Below, piece after piece: positions 26,474 through 35,333 of a stretch of 64,000 nucleotides of DNA; position 1 is the first letter of the stretch; every line of letters starts with the position of its first letter. The stretch comes from Janthinobacterium sp051380735 (lineage in GTDB: Bacteria > Pseudomonadota > Gammaproteobacteria > Burkholderiales > Burkholderiaceae_D): assembly GCF_051380735.1 (NCBI RefSeq), contig NZ_JBNYXQ010000003.1, forward strand, positions 1 to 64,000, given 5' to 3'. Position numbers and translations under genes: made by a program. A model generated the notes under the pieces. That model searched no databases. It saw nothing but the letters and a program-made list of their open reading frames with translations, and had not been told where the DNA came from.

Positions 26474-27316
26474 TCAGCCTTTGACGGCGCCCTGGGTAAG
26501 GCCTTCGATCAGGCGTTTTGAAGCGACAAAGAACATCAGCAGCAATGGCAGCACGGCGATCGCCGCACCCGTCATCAGGGCGCCCCACTCCGTGTTGTTC
26601 GGCGCCTGCATGCTGCGCAGCGCGAGCGGTATGGTGTAGTTCTCGACCGAGCGCATCACCACCAGCGGCGTGATGAAGTTGTTCCACGAATTGATAAACG
26701 TGATCAGGCCCAGGGTGCCCATGGCCGGCCCGATCAGCGGCAGCACCACGCGCCAGTAGATGGCGAATTCGCCGCAACCGTCGATGCGCGCCGCCTCGAT
26801 CAGGTCTTTCGGAATCGCCGTGCCGATATACTGGCGCATCAGGAAGATGCCCAGCGCGCCGGCCGCACCGGGCACGTACAGAGCGCGCGGCTGGTCCAGC
26901 CAGCCGAGGAAATCCATCAGCATGAAGGTCGGGATCATGTTCATGAACGACGGAATGATCATCGACGCCATCACCAGCGTGAACAGCGGGCGCTTGAAGC
27001 GGAACTCGTACATGGCAAACGCATAGCCGGCCAGCGAACAGAAAAACAGGGTCAGCGCGGTGGTCATCAGGGCCACGTACAGGCTGATGCCGATATTGCG
27101 CCAGAACGGCAGGCGCTGCTGCAGCAGGTCCAGGTTGTTCAGCAGCGCCGTGCCGAACCAGCGCGGCGGCGGCAGGCTGTAGATCTCGGCGCTGGTATGC
27201 GTGGCGAACACGAACATGAAGTAGAACGGCGCGATCATGATCATGGCGCCGATACCCACCATGGCATAGGCCGACCAGCGCGCACTGGTGGCGGCAGAAT
27301 GGACTGTAGCGCTCAT
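26474..27316 (-). CDS. Carbohydrate ABC transporter permease (MalG-like)
   Basis: A 280-residue inner-membrane permease with six hydrophobic segments and the EAA loop DLIEAARIDGCGEFAIYWRVVLPLIGPA that contacts the ATPase. The C-terminal GAVKG ending is characteristic of the MalG-type CUT1 partner. Its start codon overlaps the stop of the upstream permease gene (ATGA), indicating coupled translation. Confidence 0.94.
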   Translation of the reverse strand: MSATVHSAATSARWSAYAMVGIGAMIMIAPFYFMFVFATHTSAEIYSLPPPRWFGTALLNNLDLLQQRLPFWRNIGISLYVALMTTALTLFFCSLAGYAFAMYEFRFKRPLFTLVMASMIIPSFMNMIPTFMLMDFLGWLDQPRALYVPGAAGALGIFLMRQYIGTAIPKDLIEAARIDGCGEFAIYWRVVLPLIGPAMGTLGLITFINSWNNFITPLVVMRSVENYTIPLALRSMQAPNNTEWGALMTGAAIAVLPLLLMFFVASKRLIEGLTQGAVKG

Positions 27317-28308
27317 CGGTTTGCCTCTTTGCGTTCATTGCGGCTGAAGATGCGGTTATTGACCCAGGTGGTGCTGGCGATAATCAAAAACAGCAGCCAG
27401 GAGATCGCCGACGCCGTGCCGAAGTCGCCCGAGGAAAACGCCGTCTTGTAGACAAAGATGGCGGTCGTCATCACCGACTGGCTGACGCCACTCGATTCGG
27501 CCACCAGCACGAAGGGCTCCTCGAACAACTGCAGATTGCCCATGATGGTGAGCGTCACGGCCAGGTAGATCATGGGTTTGAGCTGCGGCAAGGTGATGTA
27601 CCAGAACTGCTGGCGTTTCGAGGCGCCGTCGATGGTGGCCGCCTCGTACAGGTCCTTCGGTATCACCTGCAGCGCCGACAGGTACAGCACCAGGTTCCAG
27701 CCAAGATAGCGCCAGAAAATCACAAAGGCGACGGCTGGCTTGATGAACAGCGAGCTGCCCAGCCAGTCGATCGATTCGGCAGGGAACAAACCACCGATCA
27801 GCGGCAAACTGGCGCACCATTGAATCAGCACATTGATCTGGCCATAGTCGCGCGAGAACAGGGTGTTGAACACCATGGCAATGGCCACGCTGGAGGTAAT
27901 GAACGGTAAAAAGTAGATGCCGATCACCAGGTTGCGCGAGCGCTTGAAGCTGTTGTGGATAAAGGCCGCCAGCGGAATCGCCACAAGATGCTGCGGCACG
28001 CCGGAGGCCAGCGCCAGCCACACGGTATTGCCCAGCGAGCGCAAAAACCACGGATCGCTCAGCGCGTATTTGTAGTTGTCCAGCCCGACCCACTCCATCG
28101 CCTCGACACCGCTGGCCGCTTCCCACTGGTTGAACGACAGGTAGATGGAAAACAGCAGCGGAAACAGGCTGAAAATGGCGAACAGAATAAAGAAGGGGCT
28201 GATGAAAATATACGGCGCCCACTTTTTCATGTTGAAGCGTTTATGCACGGGCCGCGCCGCTGACGGCGCATTGTGCGCCGGCATGGCCGATGAAGTAGGC
28301 AGGCTCAT
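27313..28308 (-). CDS. Carbohydrate ABC transporter permease (MalF-like)
   Basis: A 331-residue permease with an N-terminal extension, six membrane segments (for example YIFISPFFILFAIFSLFPLLFSIYL, written in pieces across residues 33-58) and the EAA loop DLYEAATIDGASKRQQFWYITLPQLKP. It is the larger of the two permease subunits and follows the binding-protein gene by 9 bp. Its downstream end overlaps the MalG-like gene by four bases. Confidence 0.94.
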   Translation of the reverse strand: MSLPTSSAMPAHNAPSAARPVHKRFNMKKWAPYIFISPFFILFAIFSLFPLLFSIYLSFNQWEAASGVEAMEWVGLDNYKYALSDPWFLRSLGNTVWLALASGVPQHLVAIPLAAFIHNSFKRSRNLVIGIYFLPFITSSVAIAMVFNTLFSRDYGQINVLIQWCASLPLIGGLFPAESIDWLGSSLFIKPAVAFVIFWRYLGWNLVLYLSALQVIPKDLYEAATIDGASKRQQFWYITLPQLKPMIYLAVTLTIMGNLQLFEEPFVLVAESSGVSQSVMTTAIFVYKTAFSSGDFGTASAISWLLFLIIASTTWVNNRIFSRNERKEANR

Positions 28309-28317
28309 GGCGGTTTC

Positions 28318-29604
28318 CTAGCGGCGCGCGCGGTGCGTGATCAGGGCCTTGGCGTCGGCCAGCGCGGTCTTGATATCCTTGTTCTGCGCCAGCACGCTTT
28401 CCAGTTCCATGTTGACGATGTCGCGCGCCACGGCGTCGAACTTGTCGACCCGGATCACGGGGATTTTGGCCGCCGTCTCGCGCGCCAGCAAGCGTGTTTT
28501 CTGGCCGCCGAAATACGCTTGCGGTTCGTCCATCATCGGATCAAGGTAGGCTGCTTTGAGGGCCGGAAAGGCGCCGATCTCTTTCAGGGAATGCAGCTGG
28601 ATATCCTTGTTGACCGTTAGAAATTTGATGAACTCCCAGGCCTGGGTTTTATTCGCCGCTTTTTTCGGAATGCCGTAGAACGAGCCGCCGTAGGAGGCCA
28701 GCGCGCCGGCCGGCAGGCTGGCCGCGCGCCACTGGCCGGACGACGCAGGCGCCAGCCACTTGGCCAGGTGGCCGCTGAGCCACGAACCCATCATCTGGCT
28801 GGCCACCTTGTCGCGCTTGAAACCTTCGGCCCACTCGCCGGTCCAGGCCACGGTGCGCGCATCGATGCCGGCCACGCGTGCCGCCTTGGCAAGCTCGAAG
28901 GCCCTGACGAAACGGGGCGAGTCGACCAGTACCTGGCCCTTGTCGCCAAAATAAATGCCTTCGCCGTCCTTCAAATTGGCGCGGATATAGATATCGGCCA
29001 GGTCGCTGGCGCCGGCCAGCAGATAGGTGCCGGTGGCGGCCTTGAGTTTCTTGCCTGCGGCAATATATGACTCCCACGACTGCGTCAGGTCCGCTTCCTT
29101 GATGCCGGCCTTGTCCATCAGGTCCTTGCGGTAGAACAGCGTGCCCGGCCCCAGGTCGGCCGGCATGGCGCCCAGGGTGCCTCGCGAACTGGTCGCCTGC
29201 ACAAACGTGAACGGCACGAACTGGCTGCGGTACTGTCCTGCCCCGTACGGCGGCTGCAACAGGTCTTCCATGCCTTTCGATTCGGCAAAGCTGCCCACAT
29301 AGCGAAAATCGATCGCCATTACATCAGGCAGGCGCGCGCCGGCCGCAAGCGCCGTCGTCATCGAGTTGTGATGGTCGTCGATCTGCAGGCTGACCAGCTT
29401 GACCTTCACTTGCGGGTACAGTTTTTCCCACAGCGGCAAGGCGGTTTTCACGGCGCGGTCCAGGTCGGGAAACGAGGCGACGGTGATGGTGGCGGGTGCC
29501 AGCGCGGGCACAGCAGCCGCCTGGGCTGCGGGGGCAGCCGCGATGGCGCAGGTGGCCGACAGTGACGCGGCCAGGGCGGCCACGCCAAGGGTGATTGACT
29601 TCAT
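28318..29604 (-). CDS. Extracellular sugar-binding protein of the ABC transporter
   Basis: A 428-residue periplasmic solute-binding protein with a signal peptide (SITLGVAALAASLSATCAIAAAP). Typical family-1 features are IDDHHNSMTTALAAGARLPDVMAIDFRYVG, PADLGPGTLFYRKDLMDKAG, and a C-terminal lobe with AWEFIKFLTVNKDIQ. It is the first gene of the operon; a perfect palindromic operator lies 35-48 bp upstream, between it and the divergent LacI gene. The likely ligand is a beta-linked glucose oligosaccharide, by context only. Confidence 0.93.
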   Translation of the reverse strand: MKSITLGVAALAASLSATCAIAAAPAAQAAAVPALAPATITVASFPDLDRAVKTALPLWEKLYPQVKVKLVSLQIDDHHNSMTTALAAGARLPDVMAIDFRYVGSFAESKGMEDLLQPPYGAGQYRSQFVPFTFVQATSSRGTLGAMPADLGPGTLFYRKDLMDKAGIKEADLTQSWESYIAAGKKLKAATGTYLLAGASDLADIYIRANLKDGEGIYFGDKGQVLVDSPRFVRAFELAKAARVAGIDARTVAWTGEWAEGFKRDKVASQMMGSWLSGHLAKWLAPASSGQWRAASLPAGALASYGGSFYGIPKKAANKTQAWEFIKFLTVNKDIQLHSLKEIGAFPALKAAYLDPMMDEPQAYFGGQKTRLLARETAAKIPVIRVDKFDAVARDIVNMELESVLAQNKDIKTALADAKALITHRARR

Positions 29605-29638
29605 TATTTCGTCTCCGTTTATTGAGCGTCTTCTATCT

Positions 29639-29652
29639 TGAAAACGTTTTCA
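29639..29652. promoter_or_regulatory. LacI-family operator O1
   Basis: TGAAAACGTTTTCA is a perfect 14-bp palindrome with the central CG typical of LacI-family sites. It lies just upstream of the binding-protein gene and so should control the transport/hydrolysis operon. Confidence 0.85.
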
Positions 29653-29805
29653 CAACATGCATCCATTTAACACCGCAAAGAAAATGAAGTCAACCGAAAA
29701 AGTTGTCAATTATTTTAAGCTCAATGCCAAGTGCGACGCCGGCACTCCCGCCCGCCCTATGAAAAGCTGCAAAAAAACAGCGCCAATCGGTACTGTGGTT
29801 TTTTA

Positions 29806-29819
29806 TGAAAACGTTTTCA
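29806..29819. promoter_or_regulatory. LacI-family operator O2
   Basis: A second identical copy of TGAAAACGTTTTCA, 167 bp from the first, in the divergent region. The spacing would allow a looped repressor tetramer or separate control of the regulator promoter. Confidence 0.85.
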
Positions 29820-29864
29820 AGATGCCGACCGCAATCCGGTCGCAGGTTTATGGTAATCTTTCGC

Positions 29865-29878
29865 TGAAAAGGTTTTCA
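29865..29878. promoter_or_regulatory. LacI-family operator O3 (central GG variant)
   Basis: TGAAAAGGTTTTCA differs from O1/O2 only in the middle base pair step and lies 33 bp before the lacI-type start, suggesting autoregulation. The rest of the 306-bp divergent region holds no gene that I can see. Confidence 0.75.
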
Positions 29879-29910
29879 GAGCACTGAAAGCCGGCATCTT
29901 TGATCCAGGA

Positions 29911-30936
29911 ATGACCTTGAACGACACCTACCACGCCGCCCCTCCCTCCACCTTGCTCGACGTGGCGCGCCAGGCCGGCGTGTCGCCCAGCACCGTTTCG
30001 CGCATCCTGAACGGCACGGCCAGGGTCTCGGACGACAAGCGCGACGCCGTGCTGGCGGCGATCGCGCACATGAAGTTTGCCCCCAACCAGATGGCGCAGG
30101 GCCTGAAAAAAGGCCGCTCGATGACGATAGGCATCGTGGTGCAGGATATCTCCAGTCCGTTCTTCGACGAGAGCCTGCGCGGCGTCGACGATGGTCTGAA
30201 GGGCACCGGCTACGCCTCGGTGATCGTCAGCGGCCACTGGAATGCGCAGGAAGAAGCGGATCGTATCCGCCTGCTGCTGGCGCGCAAGGTCGACGGCATC
30301 ATCCTGCTGTCGGGTCGCATTTCGGACCAGAGCGTACTCGATTTTGCCCAGCAACGCCCGATCGTCTCGACCGGCCGCCAGATCGTCGCGCACAATGCGA
30401 TCAGCTTCAAGCTCGATAACGAATACGGCGCGTGGCTGGCAGTACGCCACCTGATCGAACTGGGCCACCGCCGCATCGCGTTTGTGTCGGGCCCGGCCAA
30501 CAACAGCGATGCTTGCGAACGCCTGACAGGCTACGAAAGAGCGTTGCGCGAAGCCGATATCGCGCTCGACCCGAAACTGATGGCAGAAGGCGATTTTCAC
30601 GAAGCGAGCGGCATGCTGGCGGTCAACCACCTGTTCGACACGCAGCAGCAATTCACGGCCGTGTTTGCCGCCAACGATCTGTCTGCCTATGGCGTGCGCC
30701 TGTGCCTGTACCGCAAGGGCATCCGCGTGCCCGACGATATTTCGCTGGTGGGCTTCGATGACCTGCCTGGTTCGTCCTACACCACGCCGCCTTTGACCAC
30801 CATCCGCCAGCCGCTCTACGACATCGGCCGCATTGCCACCGAATCGCTGCTGGGCCTGATCAATGGCGAAGCCGTGCAGGCAGCCGTTCCGCCCCTCGAA
30901 CTTGTTGTGCGCGAAACCACGCGCCGGGTACGCTGA
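29911..30936 (+). CDS. LacI family transcriptional regulator of the beta-glucoside locus
   Basis: A 341-residue repressor. The N-terminal helix-turn-helix is TLLDVARQAGVSPSTVSRILNGTARVSD (about residues 14-41), followed by a hinge helix (NQMAQGLKKGRS) and a periplasmic-binding-protein-like effector domain with FDESLRGVDDGL, FAANDLSAYGV and SLVGFDDLPGSSYTTPPLTTI. It is divergent from the sugar uptake operon and three matching operators sit between them. A glucoside or its breakdown product is the likely inducer. Confidence 0.95.
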   Translation: MTLNDTYHAAPPSTLLDVARQAGVSPSTVSRILNGTARVSDDKRDAVLAAIAHMKFAPNQMAQGLKKGRSMTIGIVVQDISSPFFDESLRGVDDGLKGTGYASVIVSGHWNAQEEADRIRLLLARKVDGIILLSGRISDQSVLDFAQQRPIVSTGRQIVAHNAISFKLDNEYGAWLAVRHLIELGHRRIAFVSGPANNSDACERLTGYERALREADIALDPKLMAEGDFHEASGMLAVNHLFDTQQQFTAVFAANDLSAYGVRLCLYRKGIRVPDDISLVGFDDLPGSSYTTPPLTTIRQPLYDIGRIATESLLGLINGEAVQAAVPPLELVVRETTRRVR

Positions 30937-31070
30937 CGCACGTTTACCGCCTCGCCGGCAGCAGCAAAGGCGCATCCGCTTTACAATGGTGGTTCGTTCA
31001 GCAAGAATAACCGGCTCGACTGTCCGGCTCCGGCCGGATACCTTCGAACAACCACCATAAAGGACATCAC

Positions 31071-31649
31071 ATGGAACATACCCTGCCACCACTGCCGTAC
31101 GCAATGGACGCCCTGGCGCCGCACATTTCGAAAGAAACGCTGGAATACCACTATGCCAAGCACCACCAGGCGTATGTCACCAACTTGAACAACCTGATCA
31201 AGGGTACCGAGTTCGAGAACCTGTCGCTGGAAGAAATCATCAAGAAATCGTCGGGCGGCATCTTCAACAATGCAGCCCAAGTATGGAACCACACCTTCTA
31301 CTGGAACGGCATGAAGCCAGCCGGCGGCGGCGCACCTACCGGTGCCGTGGCTGACGCGATCAACGCAAAATGGTCGTCGTTCGACAAATTCAAGGAAGAA
31401 TTCACCAAGTCCTGCGTCGGCAACTTCGGTTCCGGCTGGACCTGGCTGGTACAAAAAGCCGACGGCTCGGTTGACATCGTCAATACCTCGAACGCCGGCT
31501 GCCCATTGACCACCGGCGACAAGCCGCTGCTGACCTGCGACGTGTGGGAGCATGCTTACTACATCGACTACCGCAACCTGCGCGCCAAATACGTGGAAAC
31601 GTTCTGGGGCCTGGTGAACTGGGAATTCGTTGCCGGGAACTTTGCGTAA
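31071..31649 (+). CDS. sodB: Superoxide dismutase, iron type
   Basis: A 192-residue cytosolic Fe-SOD. Metal ligands are recognisable as His in YHYAKHHQAYV, His in QVWNHTFYWN, Asp and His in DVWEHAYYIDYRN. The sequence FKEEFTKSCVGNFGSGWTWLV matches the SodB type; AAQVWNHTFYW with the A-A-Q motif supports iron rather than manganese. It has a good AAAGGA ribosome site and a strong terminator downstream, so it is a single-gene unit. Confidence 0.97.
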   Translation: MEHTLPPLPYAMDALAPHISKETLEYHYAKHHQAYVTNLNNLIKGTEFENLSLEEIIKKSSGGIFNNAAQVWNHTFYWNGMKPAGGGAPTGAVADAINAKWSSFDKFKEEFTKSCVGNFGSGWTWLVQKADGSVDIVNTSNAGCPLTTGDKPLLTCDVWEHAYYIDYRNLRAKYVETFWGLVNWEFVAGNFA

Positions 31650-31688
31650 GCACTGTTGCTGTCAACGTAAGCCCGAGTTAATGGAAAA

Positions 31689-31723
31689 AGAAGTCACTGC
31701 CTTTGGCACTGGCTTCTTTTTTT
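31689..31723 (+). terminator. Rho-independent terminator after sodB
   Basis: AGAAGTCACTGCC, a TTT loop and GGCACTGGCTTCT form a 13-bp stem with one mismatch and one G-T pair, followed by a run of T. It begins 39 bases after the sodB stop. Confidence 0.88.
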
Positions 31724-31779
31724 ATGGCTGAAAGCTTGCAAGATTGAAAATAGCGAGCCGGAAGTTTCTTTTTTACCCA

Positions 31780-31859
31780 TAATCCGACCGGCTGCCAGGG
31801 TGAGCCTGCTGGAACTGGCGAGGTCGCAACCATCAACTTGCGGGGTTGATGTCGGATTA
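31780..31859. other. Nested inverted repeats in a gene-free stretch
   Basis: Between the sodB terminator and the next gene (about 300 bp) no gene is credible. TAATCCGAC (31780-31788) is the exact complement of GTCGGATTA (31851-31859), and immediately inside the right arm ATCAAC and GTTGAT form a second stem at about 31831-31850. This could fold as a branched RNA or be a mobile-element remnant. Confidence 0.45.
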
Positions 31860-32028
31860 GCGGATGCGGTCAGGCACTACCGGCGATCCGATCCGCGGCG
31901 GGCCGGTGAAGGAGCATAAACACTAGAAATGCTTGATACCGTGTATTCAGGCGTGCGGGTCTGCTCGCGGGAATTGCCTGATTTGATACAACGCCTGCAT
32001 CAGGCAGTACGGCTCTCGTGTGCCTTGT

Positions 32029-32811
32029 TCAACGCTGAGGCGCGACGGTCGGCGCCGGCAGCGGTGGCGAGACCGGATGGGCGGATGGATCGCCACCGAG
32101 CAGACGCGACTGGGGCAACCACAGCGCCAGGATAGGATTCGTCCGGTCGAACAACTTGACCAGTTTGAGTCCCGACGGAAGCAGCTCGGCCAGCGACGGC
32201 TGGCCTTGCAGGGCGTTGAGGGCCAGGTTGACGCCTTCGGCCGGATCCGCCGCTTCATGCTTAGCAGCAACGGTGACGATGGCCACCTGGCGTTCTTCTG
32301 GCTGGAACATCAGCCATGCGCTGGACAATCCGCTCGCCTCGGCCTGATCGCGTATGGCAGGCCAGGCTTGCTTGAGCACCTGCTCGACATTGTCGCCTTC
32401 AACGCTGAAACGCTCGAAGCGGTTGACGTGGTGGGAGCTGGCCAGCGGTGTAAAGTCATGCGCGCCGGCTACACGCCAGATGTGGCGGTCGACGTTGATG
32501 AAGAACGGACGGTCCCAGAATTTTACGCCCGGCTCGAACTCCAGTTCCTCGCTGGTGAAGCGGTTGTAATCAAGCACGTTCTCCCAAGTGTCGAACAGAT
32601 AGCGGCCGCCGGTGAGCAGGGCGCCGGTCACGCGGTCGTAGCCGAGCGGCATATACTTGTGACGCATGCCGGGGCGCACATCCATGCTGCGCCGCTCGAT
32701 TTCCTGCATGTTAACCAGCTTCTGAATCTCGACTTGGGCAGCGACGGGGAAATCGGAGGTGAAGGCGGCCTCTGCTTTGATGGGGCCTACTGGGTAGTTA
32801 AGAATGCTCAT
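32029..32811 (-). CDS. Hypothetical protein divergent from a LysR regulator
   Basis: A 260-residue protein with no signal peptide or membrane segments. Visible blocks are VEIQKLVNMQEIERRSMDVRPG, MPLGYDRVTGALL and FFINVDRHIWRVAG, with a proline-rich tail (HPVSPPLPAPTVAP). I do not recognise the family. Its start codon lies in the right arm of a perfect 10-bp inverted repeat and its ribosome site (AAAGGA) lies in the loop, which may limit translation. It is transcribed away from the LysR gene at 32938, a common arrangement for regulator and target. Confidence 0.6.
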   Translation of the reverse strand: MSILNYPVGPIKAEAAFTSDFPVAAQVEIQKLVNMQEIERRSMDVRPGMRHKYMPLGYDRVTGALLTGGRYLFDTWENVLDYNRFTSEELEFEPGVKFWDRPFFINVDRHIWRVAGAHDFTPLASSHHVNRFERFSVEGDNVEQVLKQAWPAIRDQAEASGLSSAWLMFQPEERQVAIVTVAAKHEAADPAEGVNLALNALQGQPSLAELLPSGLKLVKLFDRTNPILALWLPQSRLLGGDPSAHPVSPPLPAPTVAPQR

Positions 32812-32847
32812 GGGGACTGTCCTTTGTGAGGTGTGTGAGTCCCCATG
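32809..32847. promoter_or_regulatory. Inverted repeat spanning start codon and RBS of the 32029-32811 gene
   Basis: CATGGGGACT (32809-32818) and AGTCCCCATG (32838-32847) are perfect 10-bp complements with a 19-nt loop. On the minus strand the downstream arm contains the ATG and the loop contains AAAGGAC. It may act as an mRNA hairpin or as the LysR binding dyad. Confidence 0.6.
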
Positions 32848-32937
32848 GTAGGCGTGGAGCGGACCTGGCGGAAGACGGTGCCTTGCTCGGACAGTTTAAA
32901 TACAATATTATGACTGACCAAACTATTCGAAGTTTAT

Positions 32938-33885
32938 ATGCCATCACTGCGCTGTATAGAGGCTTTCGTTAAAGCCGTCGACGGTGGCAGCATCGCCAGT
33001 GGTGCCCGCCAATTGGGCATCAGCGCGGCTGCGGCCAGCCAGGCCATCGCGCGCCTGGAAGAAGAGGTAGGCACGCGCCTGCTGCGCCGTAGCACGCGCT
33101 CGCTATCGCTGACAGATGAGGGCGAGCGCTACTACACCCGAGTGCGGCCTCTGCTCATGGGCCTGGACGAGGCGCACGCCGAGATCGGCGCCGCGCGCGG
33201 CGAGCCGCAGGGGCGCCTCAAGCTCGCTTGCGTGGTCACCTTCGGGCGCCATGTGCTGGCGCCGTGGATACGTGAATTCATCGAGCGCTACCCACGCCTG
33301 CTGGTGGAATTGCTGTTGGTAGACCGGCCTGTCGATTTCCAACTCGAGAACATCGACGCCAGTATCCGCTACCGGCAAATGCTGGAGCCGGGTCTGGTAG
33401 CGCGGCGCATCGCCACCGCGCCGATCGTGTATTGCGCCGCGCCGGCTTATCTGGCAGCGCATGGCACGCCGATCCTGCCGGAAGAGCTGGCGCGGCACAA
33501 ATGCCTGGGATATCGGATGGCCATTGACGGCAGGGTGATGAGCTGGCCGTTTCTGCGCGGCGGCGAGCGGGTCGAGGCAGTTATCGAGCCGAGCCTGGTC
33601 AGCAGCGATGTCGACGCGCTGGCGCGCATTTGCTGCGACGGTGGCGGCATCGCCCGTCTAGGCGCCTTTGTCGCGCAGCCATTCATCGATGCCGGCCAGC
33701 TGGTGCAGTTATTTGCCGGTGGCGAGGATGGCTATAAAGATGGCGCCCAGGCAGTGTCGGAACCGCTGGATTTTTTCTTGTGCTACCGCGACCGCCAGCA
33801 TTTGCCATCCAAGGTGCGCTTGTTCATTAATGAATTCAGCGCAGCAGTCGGCAACTATCCTGGTATGACCGGTGCGCAGGGGTGA
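32938..33885 (+). CDS. LysR family transcriptional regulator
   Basis: A 315-residue regulator. The winged helix-turn-helix is at residues 2-62 (FVKAVDGGSIASGARQLGIS ... LLRRSTRSLSLTDEG), followed by a LysR substrate domain with GRLKLACVVTFGRHVLAPWI and a C-terminal GLPHPSKV-like segment (here RQHLPSKVRLFINEF). It is of the DsdC/CrgA-like group typical of Burkholderiales. It is divergent from the hypothetical gene at 32029-32811, its likely target. The inducer is unknown. Confidence 0.92.
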   Translation: MPSLRCIEAFVKAVDGGSIASGARQLGISAAAASQAIARLEEEVGTRLLRRSTRSLSLTDEGERYYTRVRPLLMGLDEAHAEIGAARGEPQGRLKLACVVTFGRHVLAPWIREFIERYPRLLVELLLVDRPVDFQLENIDASIRYRQMLEPGLVARRIATAPIVYCAAPAYLAAHGTPILPEELARHKCLGYRMAIDGRVMSWPFLRGGERVEAVIEPSLVSSDVDALARICCDGGGIARLGAFVAQPFIDAGQLVQLFAGGEDGYKDGAQAVSEPLDFFLCYRDRQHLPSKVRLFINEFSAAVGNYPGMTGAQG

Positions 33886-33964
33886 GATGGAGCAATGGAA
33901 AGGTGTTGTGTGTCAATGCTGCAGGCAAGACCGATCCGGTAGCGTTAATTAGCGAGAGGCAACG

Positions 33965-34015
33965 ATGACGCAGAAGTTCAATGCCACGTTTGCCTATGAC
34001 GTCAACGAGCACTGA
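33965..34015 (+). pseudogene. Possible 16-codon gene remnant
   Basis: After a GAGAGG ribosome-site-like sequence a short frame reads MTQKFNATFAYDVNEH and stops. It lies just before the hipA end and could be a stub of a gene broken when the accessory patch entered, or chance. Otherwise the 223-bp gap shows nothing. Confidence 0.25.
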
Positions 34016-34108
34016 CCAGCGTCAACCAGGGCAAGGGCGACAGCATGCAGCGCAGACCAGGCCGTCAGCTCTTCACGCCTAGTTGCTTCGCAGCAATAAA
34101 GAATCGTA

Positions 34109-35333
34109 TTAAACCATTCTCTTCCGGTTCGCTTCGATGGCGTTGTTGATGCTGGTCCGCGTGGCGACCTTGATGCCGCTCCCCTTCGCATCAGTGGCGA
34201 ACTGGCCCGCCACGGTCGTGATGCGTTCAATCGTTTGGCGAGCCCATGTCTCAGGCAGGTCGGCTGCGGCCGCCAGCTTGAGCAGGTGTTGGCGTCCCGG
34301 GTGACGACCTTCCCCACTGACCGTCATCTGGTGCTCACCGCCAACGCCGACGTTGTACGTCAGGTCGTAACACGGCGCCAGCTCCCACTGCATCGATTCG
34401 TTCATCACGTAGGCGAAATTCCTGGTGTGGTCGTCACGGTTGTGGAAGACGACATTGAATACGCATCGTTCGAAAGCCTTTTTCACCTGACGCTCGTCCC
34501 GGCTCAGGGTTCTTGTCGCTTTCAAAAACACCGTATAGTCTCGTGTCGGCAAGCGGAAATTGTCGTCTAACAAAGCAGCCAGGCTCAGGGTCGGTACCCG
34601 CATGCCGCGTTGACGATCAAAGCGTTCGATTCCGAAGCCAGCCAACTTCGGGGTCAGGTCGAAGTATTTCGTGGCGGGCATGTCCAGCGCGCACTTCCGC
34701 GCCATGCTGGCGTACAACGTCTCGATAGCACAGACTTCCTTGGCTTCACCTTGGGCCTGGAATTTCACCAGCCATGGCGCGCCAGGCGCAGCGCGGTCGG
34801 TACTGACCTGTCCCGTAACTGCGTGGTGCTGAACCAGAACCTTTGGCCGTGCGCCGTGCGGCGAGCCGCCAGTCAGTGCCAGCTGTTCCAGGGTTGCCGT
34901 ATCCTGGCCTGCCAGTACCGCCTGCGCGCCTTCGGCCAGTACGCGCAATTCCTGATATTCCGGATCATGGCTCAACGCGTCGGGCGGGGTAAATATCAGC
35001 GCACCCATCGCACGATCATTGATGAACGCCAGTCGTTCCAACGGTGAAATGCCGGCCGGGTCGCGCCCATCCTTTTGGAAACATCGGTCCATGAGGAGCC
35101 GACCCCAGCCGTCAGGCAAGGAATCGGCAATCAACCCCGGCAAGTTTATCTTGGCTGTTCGGAAAATCCGAATAGGCTACTTTGCGCAGTTTCAGGTAAA
35201 TTGGCGACAGTTCGATACCCCGCTGCAGTGCTTCCTCGGAGTATTCGAACAGGAGAGCACGGCCTTCGTGCGCAAGCGTGCCGAGCTGCCAGTGTTGACC
35301 CCATCCGCAAAAATTGACGTTGAGCTTTTTCAT
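34109..35333 (-). pseudogene. hipA: HipA family serine/threonine kinase toxin, frameshifted
   Basis: Two frames together encode a full-length HipA-type toxin of about 408 residues. The first piece (35333 to about 35144) is the N-terminal HipA_N region (MKKLNVNFCGWGQHWQLGTL ... NSQDKL). The second continues with PGLIADSLPDGWGRLLMDRC, GGSPHGARPKVLV, PWLVKFQAQGE, the catalytic loop HNRDDHTRN and the metal-binding LAPCYDLTYN. The frames join if one of the two A bases at 35142-35143 is removed (CTTGCC instead of CTGCC). All kinase motifs are intact, so the lesion is recent, or a sequencing error, or the toxin is silenced. Its start overlaps the hipB stop (ATGA). HipA relatives phosphorylate targets such as glutamyl-tRNA synthetase. 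Confidence 0.87.

Noticed and set aside
31929..32135. 68-aa plus-strand ORF after sodB
   Set aside because: Overlaps the end of the supported minus-strand gene at 32029-32811; composition is that of a shadow frame.
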